Assembly: GCA_014804355.1 (NCBI GenBank)
Contig: JAAUZY010000092.1
Span: forward strand, 1 to 42,623
Source: Lachnospiraceae bacterium
GTDB taxonomy: Bacteria; Bacillota; Clostridia; Lachnospirales; Lachnospiraceae
Reading direction: 5' to 3'
Length of the DNA: 42,623 bases
This document shows positions 18,463 to 27,048 of the stretch, one piece after another. Position 1 is the stretch's first letter. The number at the start of each line of letters is the position of its first letter. The notes beneath the pieces are model-generated. The model ran no database searches, was not told the origin of the DNA, and saw only the letters and a list, made by a program, of their open reading frames with translations. The position numbers and the translations under genes were made by a program.

Positions 18463-18600
18463 AGTTCTGCCATGCATTCATAATTTGCTGCGCAAATTAT
18501 TCATGACGGGCGTCCGCCCTATAGAAATAAATATATCCGCCATGCTTAGTGAGCGAGCTCCCACGCATGACGGATATATTTATTTCTGCATGGCTGAACT
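18463..18600. repeat. 138-nt compound palindrome (MITE-like or structured element)
   Basis: Outer arms 18463-18476 (AGTTCTGCCATGCA) and 18587-18600 (TGCATGGCTGAACT) match in 13 of 14 positions. Inner arms 18523-18545 and 18565-18587 match in 22 of 23. Two small hairpins lie between them on the left: ATAATTTGC-TGC-GCAAATTAT and GGGCG-TC-CGCCC. The apical loop itself holds GAGC-GA-GCTC. Drawn out it makes a branched, cloverleaf-like fold. It lies between divergent genes, so it is not a shared terminator. No transposase or clear target duplication was seen. Confidence 0.75.
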
Positions 18601-18772
18601 GCTAAACACATTTTAGCACTTCCTGCTTGTGCTGTATAGGCTTATTTGATAAAATGAATCTATATAGCATATGCAGATTTCGATAAGAATATAAAATTAT
18701 ATTAGTAGATCAAACCGAACGAAATGACGGGTAACCGCAAAAGATCGGTCGGGAATCAGAACAGGAGATAAG
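18601..18772. other. Leader region upstream of the DUF1015 gene
   Basis: Two further small stems follow the compound palindrome: GCTAAA-CACAT-TTTAGC (18601-18617) and AGCAC/GTGCT (18615-18633). The rest is AT-rich and should hold the promoter, but no convincing -35/-10 pair was found. Confidence 0.45.
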
Positions 18773-20014
18773 ATGGCGAAAGTGAACCCATTTCGTGCCG
18801 TGCGGCCGAGAGAGGATCTTGCGGATCGGATCGCGGCGCTGCCGTATGACGTATACAGCAGGCAGGAGGCTTATGAGAAAGTGCAGGGCGATCCCTATAC
18901 GTTTCTGCGGATTGACAGACCGGAGACACAGTTTCCGCAGGACTATGATATGTATGCGTCGGAAGTATATGATAAGGCAAGAGATATGTTGAATGATATG
19001 CTTCGGGACGGATTGCTGATTGAGGAAGACCGGGAGGCGTATTATGTCTATGAGCTGGTAATGAACGGGCGTTCGCAGGTAGGAATCGGCGCCTGTGCTT
19101 CTGTGGAAGACTATGAAAATCAGGTTATCAAGAAGCATGAGAATACGAGAGCGGATAAGGAAGCGGACCGTATCCGTCATGTGGACGTGTGCAGCGCCCA
19201 GACCGGTCCTATTTTTCTTGCATACCGCAGACGAGAGGGCATAGAGCGGCAGGTTCGCAAGGTGATGAGCAGTTGTCCGGTGTATGATTTTACGGCGGAG
19301 GACGGTATTATCCACAGACTATGGGTAATCGATGATATAGGGGATGTGGAGCTGATCAGGCGGGAATTTGAACAGGTGGAGTCAATCTATATCGCAGACG
19401 GGCACCACAGATGCGCTTCGGCGGTACGGGTATCGCAGATGCGCAGGCAATCACATCCGGAATATACCGGAAAGGAGCAGTTTAATTATTTCCTGTCAGT
19501 ACTGTTTCCTGATGATCAGTTGATGATTATGGACTATAACCGCGTGGTTAAGACGCTTAACGGATATACAGAGGAAGCGTTTCTGGATCGGATCAGACAG
19601 GATTTCGATGTGGAAGCGGTAGGAAAGGAGCCATACAAACCCAAGTGTAAGGGCGAGATCGGTATGTATCTTCACGATACATGGTATCGTATGAAAATCA
19701 GAGATGAGCGATACTTTGGGGATGCAGTGGCGAATCTGGATGTGGCGGTTTTACAGAGGGATCTTCTGGAGCCTGTGCTAGGGATCTTAGATCCCAAGGT
19801 GGACGACCGGATTGATTTCGTAGGCGGGATCAGAGGATTGAAGGAACTGGAAAGAAGGGTACATAAGGATTCGAAAGTGGCCTTTGCCATGTATCCGACG
19901 GATATTCATGAACTGTTTGCCGTATCCGATGCCGGGAAATTGATGCCGCCGAAGTCCACATGGTTTGAGCCGAAACTGCGCAGTGGGCTGTTGATTCACA
20001 GGATAGAGGAATAA
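18773..20014 (+). CDS. DUF1015 family protein
   Basis: This 413-residue cytosolic protein matches the DUF1015 pattern throughout. It starts NPFRAVRP, continues to LPYDVYS, and has the hallmark ADGHHRCASA (D209, H211, H212), FPDDQLMIMDYNRVVK and MPPKSTWFEPKLRSGL segments. The conserved His pair and acidic residues suggest an enzyme or ligand-binding role, but none is firmly established. CAGGAGATAAG precedes the ATG. It lies downstream of serC-serA, separated by one opposite-strand gene and the palindrome. The same association in other Clostridia, which I recall, hints at a link to serine or phosphoserine metabolism; that is inference. Confidence 0.9.
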   Translation: MAKVNPFRAVRPREDLADRIAALPYDVYSRQEAYEKVQGDPYTFLRIDRPETQFPQDYDMYASEVYDKARDMLNDMLRDGLLIEEDREAYYVYELVMNGRSQVGIGACASVEDYENQVIKKHENTRADKEADRIRHVDVCSAQTGPIFLAYRRREGIERQVRKVMSSCPVYDFTAEDGIIHRLWVIDDIGDVELIRREFEQVESIYIADGHHRCASAVRVSQMRRQSHPEYTGKEQFNYFLSVLFPDDQLMIMDYNRVVKTLNGYTEEAFLDRIRQDFDVEAVGKEPYKPKCKGEIGMYLHDTWYRMKIRDERYFGDAVANLDVAVLQRDLLEPVLGILDPKVDDRIDFVGGIRGLKELERRVHKDSKVAFAMYPTDIHELFAVSDAGKLMPPKSTWFEPKLRSGLLIHRIEE

Positions 20015-20070
20015 TGTTTAGCGTTTTATGCTTAAGGAATCATAAGAGGTGAAATTCAGGAAAGGGGAAA

Positions 20071-20111
20071 ATGATCATTACGGTGGGAGTGATCATATGA
20101 GAGAAATATGA
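20071..20111 (+). promoter_or_regulatory. glgB leader: inverted repeat and four-codon minicistron
   Basis: Arms ATGATCA (20071-20077) and TGATCAT (20090-20096) enclose GGGAG (20085-20089). That ribosome site is 7 nt before an ATG at 20097, which opens only four codons (M-R-E-I) and stops in TGA overlapping the glgB ATG at 20108. This suggests translational coupling. glgB itself has only a weaker GAGAG site. Confidence 0.5.
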
Positions 20112-22660
20112 ATAAAAGATTGTATAAACTGATGAACTGGGCACAGATAGAGGAGATTGTTTATTCCGAATCCGATAATCCGCATGAACTTCTCGGCGCA
20201 CATGTGACAGGCAGCTCTGTATTAGTACAGACTTTCCAGCCCGGGGCCAAGAGTGTTCGTTTACAGCCTGTAGAAGGTGATAAGAGTTACAAGATGGAGA
20301 TGGCAGATGAGGAAGGATACTTTGCAGCACTTCTTCCGGGGAAAAAGATTCCCGATTATGAATATATCGTGGAGGCGCAGGACGGGACGCTTAAGAAATT
20401 GAAGGATGCCTATAATTATCCGCCCCTGATTACAAAGGAGGATACCGAGAAATTCAATGCAGGTATTCACTACATGATTTATGAGAAGCTGGGAGCGCAT
20501 CCGGAGAAAATCGATGATACCGAGGGTGTTGTGTTTGCCGTGTGGGCACCGAATGCCATGCGGGTCAGCGTGGTAGGTGATTTTAACGGTTGGGACGGCA
20601 GGACGCACCAGATGAGGAGACTCTGGGACTCCGGTATCTTTGAACTCTTCATACCCGGGGTGAAAGCGGGAGACTGCTATAAGTTTGAGATCAAGGCGAA
20701 GGGCGGACTGACATTCTTAAAAGCCGATCCGTATGCGTTCGGACAGCAGTTTAGACCGGACAGTGCTTCCGTTGTAAGGGATATTAACGGTTTTAAATGG
20801 GAAGACAGCAAGTGGATGAAGAACCGCGCGAAGGCACAGGCGGAAGACGAACCGATCAATGTGTATGAAGTTTATCTTGGTTCTTTCGCGAAGCCCGAGG
20901 ATGGCAGAGATTTCTATAATTATCGGGAGCTGGCACCTAAGATTATTGAATATGTGCAAAAAATGGGATATACCCATGTGGAGCTTATGCCGGTGATGGA
21001 ACATCCGCTTGACGCATCGTGGGGGTATCAGGTGATCGGATACTATGCGCCTACTTCCCGTTACGGGAATGCAGAAGATTTCATGTTTTTCATGAACGAG
21101 CTGCATAAGGCGGGAATCGGAGTGATCTTAGACTGGGTTCCGGCGCATTTTCCGCGAGATACTTACGGGCTTGCAGGTTTTGACGGTACCTGCCTGTATG
21201 AACATCAGGACCCGAGACAGGGATCGCACCCACATTGGGGTACGCTGATCTATAATTACGGCAGACCGGAAGTGCGTAACTACCTGATTGCGAATGCGCT
21301 TTATTGGGTAGAACAGTATCATGCCGACGGCATACGGATCGATGCCGTAGCCTCCATGTTGTATCTGGATTATGGTAAGAGTGACGGACAGTGGGTTGCC
21401 AATATATACGGAGGCAATGAGAATCTGGAAGCGGTAGAATTTCTCAAGCATTTGAATTCCATTATGAAGAAGCGCAACGAAGGCGTACTTATGATCGCGG
21501 AGGAATCAACGGCATGGCCTAAGGTTACCGGTGCGCTTGATGATGACGGCCTGGGATTTGACCTGAAATGGAATATGGGATTTATGAACGATTATCTGAG
21601 TTATATTAAGACAGACCCTTATTTCCGCTCGGGCCGCCATAATGACCTGACGTTCAGTATGATCTATGCTTACAGCGAGAGATTCATGCTGGTATTTTCA
21701 CACGATGAGGTGGTGCACGGCAAGGCCACACTTCTTGGTAAAATGCCCGGAGAGCGGGTGAAACAGTTTGCAAACATGAGACTGACTTACGCTTATCATA
21801 TGACACATCCGGGCAAAAAGCTGATCTTTATGGGTCAGGATATCGGTGAATATGATGAGTTTAATGAAGCAAGAGCGGTAGAATGGGAGCTGCTTCAAAA
21901 CGAGGAACATGCAAAACTGAACCGTCTTGTTGCGGATATGAATAAGCTGTACACGACAAAACCGGCGTTATATGCAAAGGATACATCATGGGAAGGTTTT
22001 GAGTGGATTAACTGTATTACGCCCAATGCATGTATGCTGTCATACATCAGAAAGACTGACAAACCGGATGAAACGTTAGTCGTTGTGGCGAATTTCGCCG
22101 ATGTGAAGCAGGAATTTCGTGTGGGTGTGCCCTATGAAGGTAAATATAAGGAGATTCTGAATACCGATGCCAGAATCTATGGTGGTCAGGATATCGTAAA
22201 TAAGAAAGTTTGCAGCACCGTGGAGGCAGAGTGGGACGGCAAACCTTATGCCATCGACATGGTGAGTGCACCGCTTTCCATCAGTATTTTCTCCTATACG
22301 CCATACACAGATGAGGAGAAAGCGGAGATAGAGAGAGTGCGAGCCGAAGAAATCCGCAGAGCGAAAGAGGCGGAAGAGCGCAGAGCCGCTAAGGAGATTG
22401 CAGATGCGATAGCCAAAGAAGCGGAGGAGGCGAAGCGATTGGCCAAGATTGCGGCGGCAGAAGCCAAAGAGCGGGCTAAAGTAGCAGAAGAAATGATAAA
22501 AAAGGCGCAGGAAGCGGAGGCAAAACTGCACAAGATCGAGGCGGATCAGGAACGAAGACAGGCGGAGGATAAGACAGCGGATAAGAAGCCGGAGAATAAG
22601 CAGAGTACTGTCAAATCTAAGCGGACCGGAAGGAAGTTGGCAGGTAGCCCGAAGAAGTAA
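20108..22660 (+). CDS. glgB: 1,4-alpha-glucan branching enzyme with helical C-terminal extension
   Basis: The 850-residue protein makes alpha-1,6 branches in glycogen. It has an N-terminal beta domain (about 1-110), a CBM48 domain (about 135-235, NGWDGRTH), a GH13 catalytic barrel (about 250-610) and a C-terminal beta domain ending near 731. The nucleophile is D412 (GIRIDAVASM), the acid/base E465 (IAEEST) and the third acid D533 (SHDEVVHGK). Beyond 732 comes a tail of about 118 residues rich in Glu, Lys, Ala and Arg, with heptad-like helical character to about 823 and a basic end. Branching enzymes normally end near the beta domain, so the tail is unusual. No other glg gene is nearby. Confidence 0.96.
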   Translation: MNKRLYKLMNWAQIEEIVYSESDNPHELLGAHVTGSSVLVQTFQPGAKSVRLQPVEGDKSYKMEMADEEGYFAALLPGKKIPDYEYIVEAQDGTLKKLKDAYNYPPLITKEDTEKFNAGIHYMIYEKLGAHPEKIDDTEGVVFAVWAPNAMRVSVVGDFNGWDGRTHQMRRLWDSGIFELFIPGVKAGDCYKFEIKAKGGLTFLKADPYAFGQQFRPDSASVVRDINGFKWEDSKWMKNRAKAQAEDEPINVYEVYLGSFAKPEDGRDFYNYRELAPKIIEYVQKMGYTHVELMPVMEHPLDASWGYQVIGYYAPTSRYGNAEDFMFFMNELHKAGIGVILDWVPAHFPRDTYGLAGFDGTCLYEHQDPRQGSHPHWGTLIYNYGRPEVRNYLIANALYWVEQYHADGIRIDAVASMLYLDYGKSDGQWVANIYGGNENLEAVEFLKHLNSIMKKRNEGVLMIAEESTAWPKVTGALDDDGLGFDLKWNMGFMNDYLSYIKTDPYFRSGRHNDLTFSMIYAYSERFMLVFSHDEVVHGKATLLGKMPGERVKQFANMRLTYAYHMTHPGKKLIFMGQDIGEYDEFNEARAVEWELLQNEEHAKLNRLVADMNKLYTTKPALYAKDTSWEGFEWINCITPNACMLSYIRKTDKPDETLVVVANFADVKQEFRVGVPYEGKYKEILNTDARIYGGQDIVNKKVCSTVEAEWDGKPYAIDMVSAPLSISIFSYTPYTDEEKAEIERVRAEEIRRAKEAEERRAAKEIADAIAKEAEEAKRLAKIAAAEAKERAKVAEEMIKKAQEAEAKLHKIEADQERRQAEDKTADKKPENKQSTVKSKRTGRKLAGSPKK

Positions 22661-22675
22661 GAGGTATGGAGCGTT

Positions 22676-23560
22676 ATGGAAAAACAAGTGTCGGAATTAG
22701 TGCAGATCACACCCGAAGAAATTGATATGGGATTGGTACAGACATATTTGGAGCAGCTTCCGGACAAAGCGCTGCGGTTTGGCATGCGTGTAGTTCTGGC
22801 ACTGGTTTTTCTGCTGATCGGTATGCAGGTCATCAAATTGGTTCGCCGGATCGTCCGCCGTTCATTAAAGAAAGCCAATGCAGATGTAGGGGTTTCACAG
22901 TTTTTGGATTCCTTCATTAAAGTGACGATGTATATTGTGCTGATCTTTATGATCGCCTCGGGATTCGGTCTGGATGCGGCCAGTGTTGTGGCGCTGTTAG
23001 GTTCAGCGGGAGTGGCAATCGGACTGGCAGTGCAGGGAAGCCTGTCAAATTTTGCCGGAGGGGTCTTGATTCTGCTGCTCAAACCTTTTCGGGTTGACGA
23101 TTATATCAAGGTGGACAGTGACGGACATGAGGGTACGGTTAAGGAGATTCAGCTATTTTACACGAAGCTTGCCACACCGGATAATCACGTAGTCATTATC
23201 CCTAACGGAACACTTACAAACTCAAGTATTTTAAATACAAGCATGTTAGGAGAACGACGGATGGATATTCCGGTCAGCCTCTCCTATGATGCCGATATAC
23301 GCAGAGCCAGAGAAGTGATTCTGCAGGTGCTTGAGAATGATGCGGCGGTGCTTAAGGAGAAAGACCGACGTGTATTTGTACAGGAGCTTGCTGACAGTGG
23401 CGTGAATCTGAATGTGCGCTGTTTTGCATTAAATGAAGATTATTGGGAGTGCAGATGGCGCATTACGGAGCAGATCAAGTATGCCTTGGATGAGGCCGGT
23501 ATTTCGATACCGTATCCGCAGATGGATGTGCATATAGACGGGAATGTGGGAGAATCATAA
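22676..23560 (+). CDS. Small-conductance mechanosensitive channel (MscS family)
   Basis: This 294-residue protein has three membrane helices: about 35-53, about 80-97, and the pore helix about 103-137. The pore helix is Gly/Ala-rich (LGSAGVAIGLAVQG) and runs into the NFAGGVLILLLKPFRVDDYI motif at the start of the cytoplasmic beta domain. PNGTLTNSSILN and the C-terminal GISIPYPQMDVHI are family hallmarks. It should open under membrane tension to release solutes during osmotic downshock. It starts 15 nt after glgB and is probably co-transcribed with it. Confidence 0.95.
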   Translation: MEKQVSELVQITPEEIDMGLVQTYLEQLPDKALRFGMRVVLALVFLLIGMQVIKLVRRIVRRSLKKANADVGVSQFLDSFIKVTMYIVLIFMIASGFGLDAASVVALLGSAGVAIGLAVQGSLSNFAGGVLILLLKPFRVDDYIKVDSDGHEGTVKEIQLFYTKLATPDNHVVIIPNGTLTNSSILNTSMLGERRMDIPVSLSYDADIRRAREVILQVLENDAAVLKEKDRRVFVQELADSGVNLNVRCFALNEDYWECRWRITEQIKYALDEAGISIPYPQMDVHIDGNVGES

Positions 23561-23587
23561 ATTATGATTATATTTCGGAATTTCTGC

Positions 23588-23616
23588 TTGCAAAATCTGC
23601 AGTAAGCAAGTATAAT
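23588..23616 (+). promoter_or_regulatory. Promoter of tRNA-Thr
   Basis: TTGCAA (23588-23593) and a perfect TATAAT (23611-23616) are 17 nt apart, ending 20 nt before the mature tRNA 5' end. Confidence 0.85.
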
Positions 23617-23636
23617 AATTTTTGTTGCAGTAATAT

Positions 23637-23709
23637 GCTGGAATAGCGCAGTCGGTAGCGCAACTGATTCGTAATCAGTAGGTCGAGGGTTCGAGTCCCT
23701 TTTCCAGCT
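23637..23709 (+). tRNA. tRNA-Thr (anticodon CGT)
   Basis: The acceptor arms GCTGGAA and TTCCAGC pair fully, with T as the discriminator. The anticodon stem ACTGA/TCAGT encloses the loop TTCGTAA, giving anticodon CGT, which reads ACG threonine codons. The T arm GAGGG-TTCGAGT-CCCTT is standard with one G-T pair. The 3' CCA is not encoded. It has its own promoter and terminator. Confidence 0.95.
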
Positions 23710-23719
23710 TGAAGGACAG

Positions 23720-23752
23720 ACAGCACCGTGCTTATGCATGCGTGCTGTTTTT
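23720..23752 (+). terminator. Terminator after tRNA-Thr
   Basis: Arms ACAGCAC and GTGCTGT pair, extended by CGTGC/GCATG with one bulged C, and are followed by a run of five T starting at the end of the stem. Confidence 0.8.
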
Positions 23753-23785
23753 GTATTCAGATTGCAGGAAGCGGGAGAGAAATTT

Positions 23786-24145
23786 ATGAAATTAGTTTGT
23801 ATGGCAGGTGAGGAAGCGGATCAGGAAACGTTACGAAAAGAATTTAAGACGGCAAAGAGATTCGGAGAAGTAAGGCTCGGAGCATCGCATCTGTTCTACC
23901 GCTATTTTATTCGGATCAGATACGTTTCTTACAGCGAGATCACAGGAGCCTATTTGCGACAGGAGAGCGGTGAGAGCGGGGAGTTCCTTTTGATAGAGAA
24001 CTATCTTATGATGAACATGAAGAACGGATCGGTGCATAAGCTGCGAATGGAGAGGGAAGCATATGTGAGAGAAGTGTTGTCTGAGATGGAGAAAAACCAT
24101 GCGGCTGTTAAAATTGGATTTGATCGACCGGGTCGGTCAAGATAG
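23786..24145 (+). CDS. Hypothetical protein, possibly PH-like
   Basis: The start at 23786 is preferred because GGGAGAG lies about 8 nt upstream; the longer frame from 23738 would begin inside the tRNA terminator. The 119-residue protein has no signal or membrane segment. It alternates short strands with polar turns (FYRYFIRIRYVSYSEI, FLLIENYLMMNMKNGSV) and ends in a helix (REAYVREVLSEMEKNH). This layout resembles small bacterial PH-like domains, but that is a weak structural guess. It stands between tRNA-Thr and nrdD without an obvious partner. Function unknown. Confidence 0.75.
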   Translation: MKLVCMAGEEADQETLRKEFKTAKRFGEVRLGASHLFYRYFIRIRYVSYSEITGAYLRQESGESGEFLLIENYLMMNMKNGSVHKLRMEREAYVREVLSEMEKNHAAVKIGFDRPGRSR

Positions 24146-24193
24146 AGGCTGAAATTTAAACTATTAAATTATAAAAATAAAATACACAATACC

Positions 24194-24221
24194 TTGACAG
24201 TAAATTTTTCGGTGATACAAT
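24194..24221 (+). promoter_or_regulatory. Promoter of nrdD-nrdG
   Basis: A perfect TTGACA (24194-24199) and TACAAT (24216-24221) are 16 nt apart. TGA directly before the -10 makes it an extended -10 promoter. Confidence 0.85.
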
Positions 24222-24259
24222 ATATGGTATACGTAAAAGGAAGATATCATATATTGTGG
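24215..24259 (+). promoter_or_regulatory. Inverted repeat overlapping the nrdD promoter, candidate NrdR operator
   Basis: ACAATATATGGTAT (24217-24230) and ATATCATATATTGT (24244-24257) are reverse complements in 13 of 14 positions, separated by 13 bp. Compared with the NrdR box as I recall it (ACACWATATATWGTGT), 24215-24230 matches 13 of 16 and 24244-24259 matches 12 of 16. The left copy covers the -10 box. The start-to-start distance is 29 bp, slightly under the usual 31-32. It could instead act as an RNA hairpin in the leader. Confidence 0.55.
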
Positions 24260-24307
24260 GTATGTGACAAAGGGTATCAGTGAGAAGAGATTGGTGGGTA
24301 TTGCAGT

Positions 24308-26470
24308 ATGAAGATCATTAAGAGAAGCGGTGCTGAAGTAACCTTTGACTTGAAGAAAATCGTGGCGGCAATCTGTAAGGCAAACAACAGCGTCAAAGAA
24401 GAAGAAAAATTAACCGAGGAAGAAATTGACGAGATTGCTGAGGTAGTAGCGAGAAACTGTGAAGAAATGAAGCGTTCGCCAAGTGTGGAGGAGATTCAGG
24501 ACATGGTGGAGAACCAGCTCATGAAGTATCGCGCATACACGATGGCGAGAAATTATATCACATATCGATACAAGAGAGCGCTTGTCAGAAAATCGAATTC
24601 CACGGACGAGCAGATTTTAAGTCTGTTAGAATGTAACAACGAAGAAGCAAAACAGGAAAATTCCAACAAAAATCCTACGGTCAACAGTGTACAGCGTGAT
24701 TATATGGCGGGTGAGGTCAGTAAGGATATTACCAAGCGTTTCCTGTTGCCTCCCGATATTGTAGATGCGCATGAGCAGGGAATACTGCATTTTCATGATG
24801 CGGATTATTTTGCACAGCACATGCACAACTGCTGTCTGGTTAATCTGGAAGATATGCTGCAAAATGGCACGGTGGTCAGCGAGACCATGATCGACAGACC
24901 CAAGAGTTTCGCTACGGCGTGTAACGTCGCTACACAGAGTATAGCGCAGATCGCGAGCTGTCAATATGGCGGGCAGAGTATATCACTGTCTCATCTGGCG
25001 CCTTTTGTACAGGTAAGTCGCGAGAAATTCCGTAAGGAAATCAGAAGAGAACTTATAGAGAGCGGTCTGGATGCGAGTGATGAACAGGTCAACCGGATTG
25101 CGGAAAGCCGTGTGAAGGATGAGATTAAGCGCGGTGTCCAGATCATACAGTATCAGGTTATCACCCTGATGACGACGAACGGACAGGCACCTTTTATTAC
25201 AGTGTTTATGTATATTGACGAGGTGCCGGAAGGACAGCTTCGGGATGACCTGGTCATGATTATTGAAGAAATGCTTCATCAGCGCATTCAAGGCGTCAAA
25301 AATGAGAAAGGTGTCTATATCACGCCGGCGTTTCCGAAACTGATCTATGTGCTGGAGGAAGATAATATTCATGAGGACAGCAAGTACTGGTATCTGACGA
25401 AGCTGGCGGCACAGTGCACGGCGAAGCGCATGGTGCCGGATTATATTTCCGAAAAGATCATGAAAAAGCTAAAAGACGGCAACTGCTATACCTGTATGGG
25501 CTGCCGATCTTTCCTTACGGTGTATCACGATGAGGAGGATAAGCCGAAGTTCTATGGCAGATTCAATCAGGGTGTCGTTACCCTGAATCTGGTGGATGTG
25601 GCATGCTCCTCCGGCAAAGATATGAAGAAATTCTGGGAGATCATGGACGAGCGTCTGGATATGTGCAGAAGAGCGCTTATGTGCCGGCACAACAGGCTGA
25701 AAGGGACCCCTTCCGATGTTGCGCCGATCCTGTGGCAGAACGGGGCACTGGCGAGGCTTAAGAAGGGTGAAAAGATCGATAAACTGCTATATGGCGGTTA
25801 TTCTACCATATCGCTTGGTTATGCGGGACTGTGCGAATGTACCAGATACATGACGGGTAAGAGTCATACAGATCCGGAGGGGACTCCCTTTGCGTTAAAG
25901 GTCATGCAGTATCTAAATAATGCCTGCAAGGAATGGCGGGAGGAGACAAACATAGATTTCAGTCTCTATGGCACACCATTAGAATCCACCACCTATAAAT
26001 TCGCTAAATGTCTGCAGAAGCGGTTTGGCGTGATTGAGGGTGTGACGGACAAGAATTATATCACCAACAGTTATCACGTGCATGTGACAGAGGAAATTAA
26101 TGCGTTTGATAAACTGAAATTTGAATCACAGTTTCAGGAGCTGTCGCCGGGCGGTGCAATCAGCTATGTGGAAGTGCCGAATATGGAAAAAAATCTGGAG
26201 GCAGTGCTTTCCGTCATGCAGTACATTTACGAGAATATTATGTATGCGGAGTTAAACACGAAGAGCGATTATTGTCAGGCGTGTGATTATCATGGAGAGA
26301 TTGAGATCGTTGCGGACACTGACAGTAAGCTGATCTGGCGGTGCCCTAACTGCGGCAATACGGATCAGGATAAGATGAATGTCGCGAGACGTACATGCGG
26401 CTACATCGGTACGCAGTTCTGGAATCAGGGGCGCACACAGGAGATTAAGGAGCGAGTGCTGCATCTGTAG
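24308..26470 (+). CDS. nrdD: Anaerobic ribonucleoside-triphosphate reductase
   Basis: This 720-residue class III reductase makes deoxyribonucleotides without oxygen, using a glycyl radical. An ATP-cone allosteric domain occupies about 1-95. The catalytic barrel includes HDADYFAQHMHNCCL and CMGCRSFL. Near the C-terminus a zinc site uses C656, C659, C679 and C682, and the radical glycine is G698 in RTCGYIG. Length is in the usual range. nrdG follows after 13 nt. The promoter region carries a candidate NrdR operator. Confidence 0.98.
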   Translation: MKIIKRSGAEVTFDLKKIVAAICKANNSVKEEEKLTEEEIDEIAEVVARNCEEMKRSPSVEEIQDMVENQLMKYRAYTMARNYITYRYKRALVRKSNSTDEQILSLLECNNEEAKQENSNKNPTVNSVQRDYMAGEVSKDITKRFLLPPDIVDAHEQGILHFHDADYFAQHMHNCCLVNLEDMLQNGTVVSETMIDRPKSFATACNVATQSIAQIASCQYGGQSISLSHLAPFVQVSREKFRKEIRRELIESGLDASDEQVNRIAESRVKDEIKRGVQIIQYQVITLMTTNGQAPFITVFMYIDEVPEGQLRDDLVMIIEEMLHQRIQGVKNEKGVYITPAFPKLIYVLEEDNIHEDSKYWYLTKLAAQCTAKRMVPDYISEKIMKKLKDGNCYTCMGCRSFLTVYHDEEDKPKFYGRFNQGVVTLNLVDVACSSGKDMKKFWEIMDERLDMCRRALMCRHNRLKGTPSDVAPILWQNGALARLKKGEKIDKLLYGGYSTISLGYAGLCECTRYMTGKSHTDPEGTPFALKVMQYLNNACKEWREETNIDFSLYGTPLESTTYKFAKCLQKRFGVIEGVTDKNYITNSYHVHVTEEINAFDKLKFESQFQELSPGGAISYVEVPNMEKNLEAVLSVMQYIYENIMYAELNTKSDYCQACDYHGEIEIVADTDSKLIWRCPNCGNTDQDKMNVARRTCGYIGTQFWNQGRTQEIKERVLHL

Positions 26471-26483
26471 TTGGGAGACACAT

Positions 26484-27005
26484 ATGTATTATTCGGAGAT
26501 CAAAAACTGTGATATCGCCAACGGGACCGGAGTCCGGGTAACGCTCTTCGTGAGCGGGTGCACACATCATTGTGAAGGCTGCTTTAATGAGATGACGTGG
26601 GACTTTAAGTACGGATATCCTTTCGAGGAGGCTGCAAGAGAACAGATTCTCGCATATCTGGCGCCGGAATATATCGCCGGACTTACGCTGCTTGGCGGTG
26701 AGCCGCTTGAGTATGCGAATTGGAGAGAACTCCTGCCGTTTATAAGAACGGTGAAGGAGAGATACCCCGGGAAGGATATCTGGTGCTATACGGGGTATCG
26801 CTTTGAGGAAGAGCTGTTGGATAAATTCTGTACACAATGGCCGGATATGAAAGAATTCCTGTCTTATGTAGATGTGCTTGTGGATGGGGAGTTCATTTTG
26901 GCAAGGAAGGATATCAGTCTAAAGTTCAGGGGGTCGGACAATCAGCGGATCATTTTAGTGCAGGAATCTTTAGAAAGAGGTGAAACCGTCTTGTGGACGG
27001 ATTGA
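26484..27005 (+). CDS. nrdG: Anaerobic ribonucleotide reductase activating protein (radical SAM)
   Basis: The start at 26484 follows GGGAGA and lies just after the nrdD stop; longer in-frame readings run back into nrdD. The 173-residue protein has the radical SAM cluster motif CTHHCEGC (C26, C30, C33) and the SAM-binding GGEPLE. It uses reduced flavodoxin or ferredoxin and S-adenosylmethionine to generate the glycyl radical on NrdD. Length and the MYYSEIKNCDIANGTG start are typical. Confidence 0.97.
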   Translation: MYYSEIKNCDIANGTGVRVTLFVSGCTHHCEGCFNEMTWDFKYGYPFEEAAREQILAYLAPEYIAGLTLLGGEPLEYANWRELLPFIRTVKERYPGKDIWCYTGYRFEEELLDKFCTQWPDMKEFLSYVDVLVDGEFILARKDISLKFRGSDNQRIILVQESLERGETVLWTD

Positions 27006-27045
27006 AGAAGAGCAGGGCATGTCATTGTGTGCCTGCTCTTCTTTT
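27005..27045 (+). terminator. Terminator after nrdG, convergent with the ABC operon
   Basis: AAGAAGAGCAGGGCA pairs with TGCCTGCTCTTCTT with one bulged base around a 10-nt loop, followed by a short T-run. The stem's own A/T ends may also stop transcripts of the minus-strand permease gene. Confidence 0.85.
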
Positions 27046-27048
27046 ATA

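Noticed and set aside
22076-22687. Minus-strand open frame of 203 codons opposite the 3' end of glgB
   Set aside because: Leu/Phe/Arg-rich translation is the mirror of the Lys/Glu/Ala repeat of the GlgB tail; no start signals.
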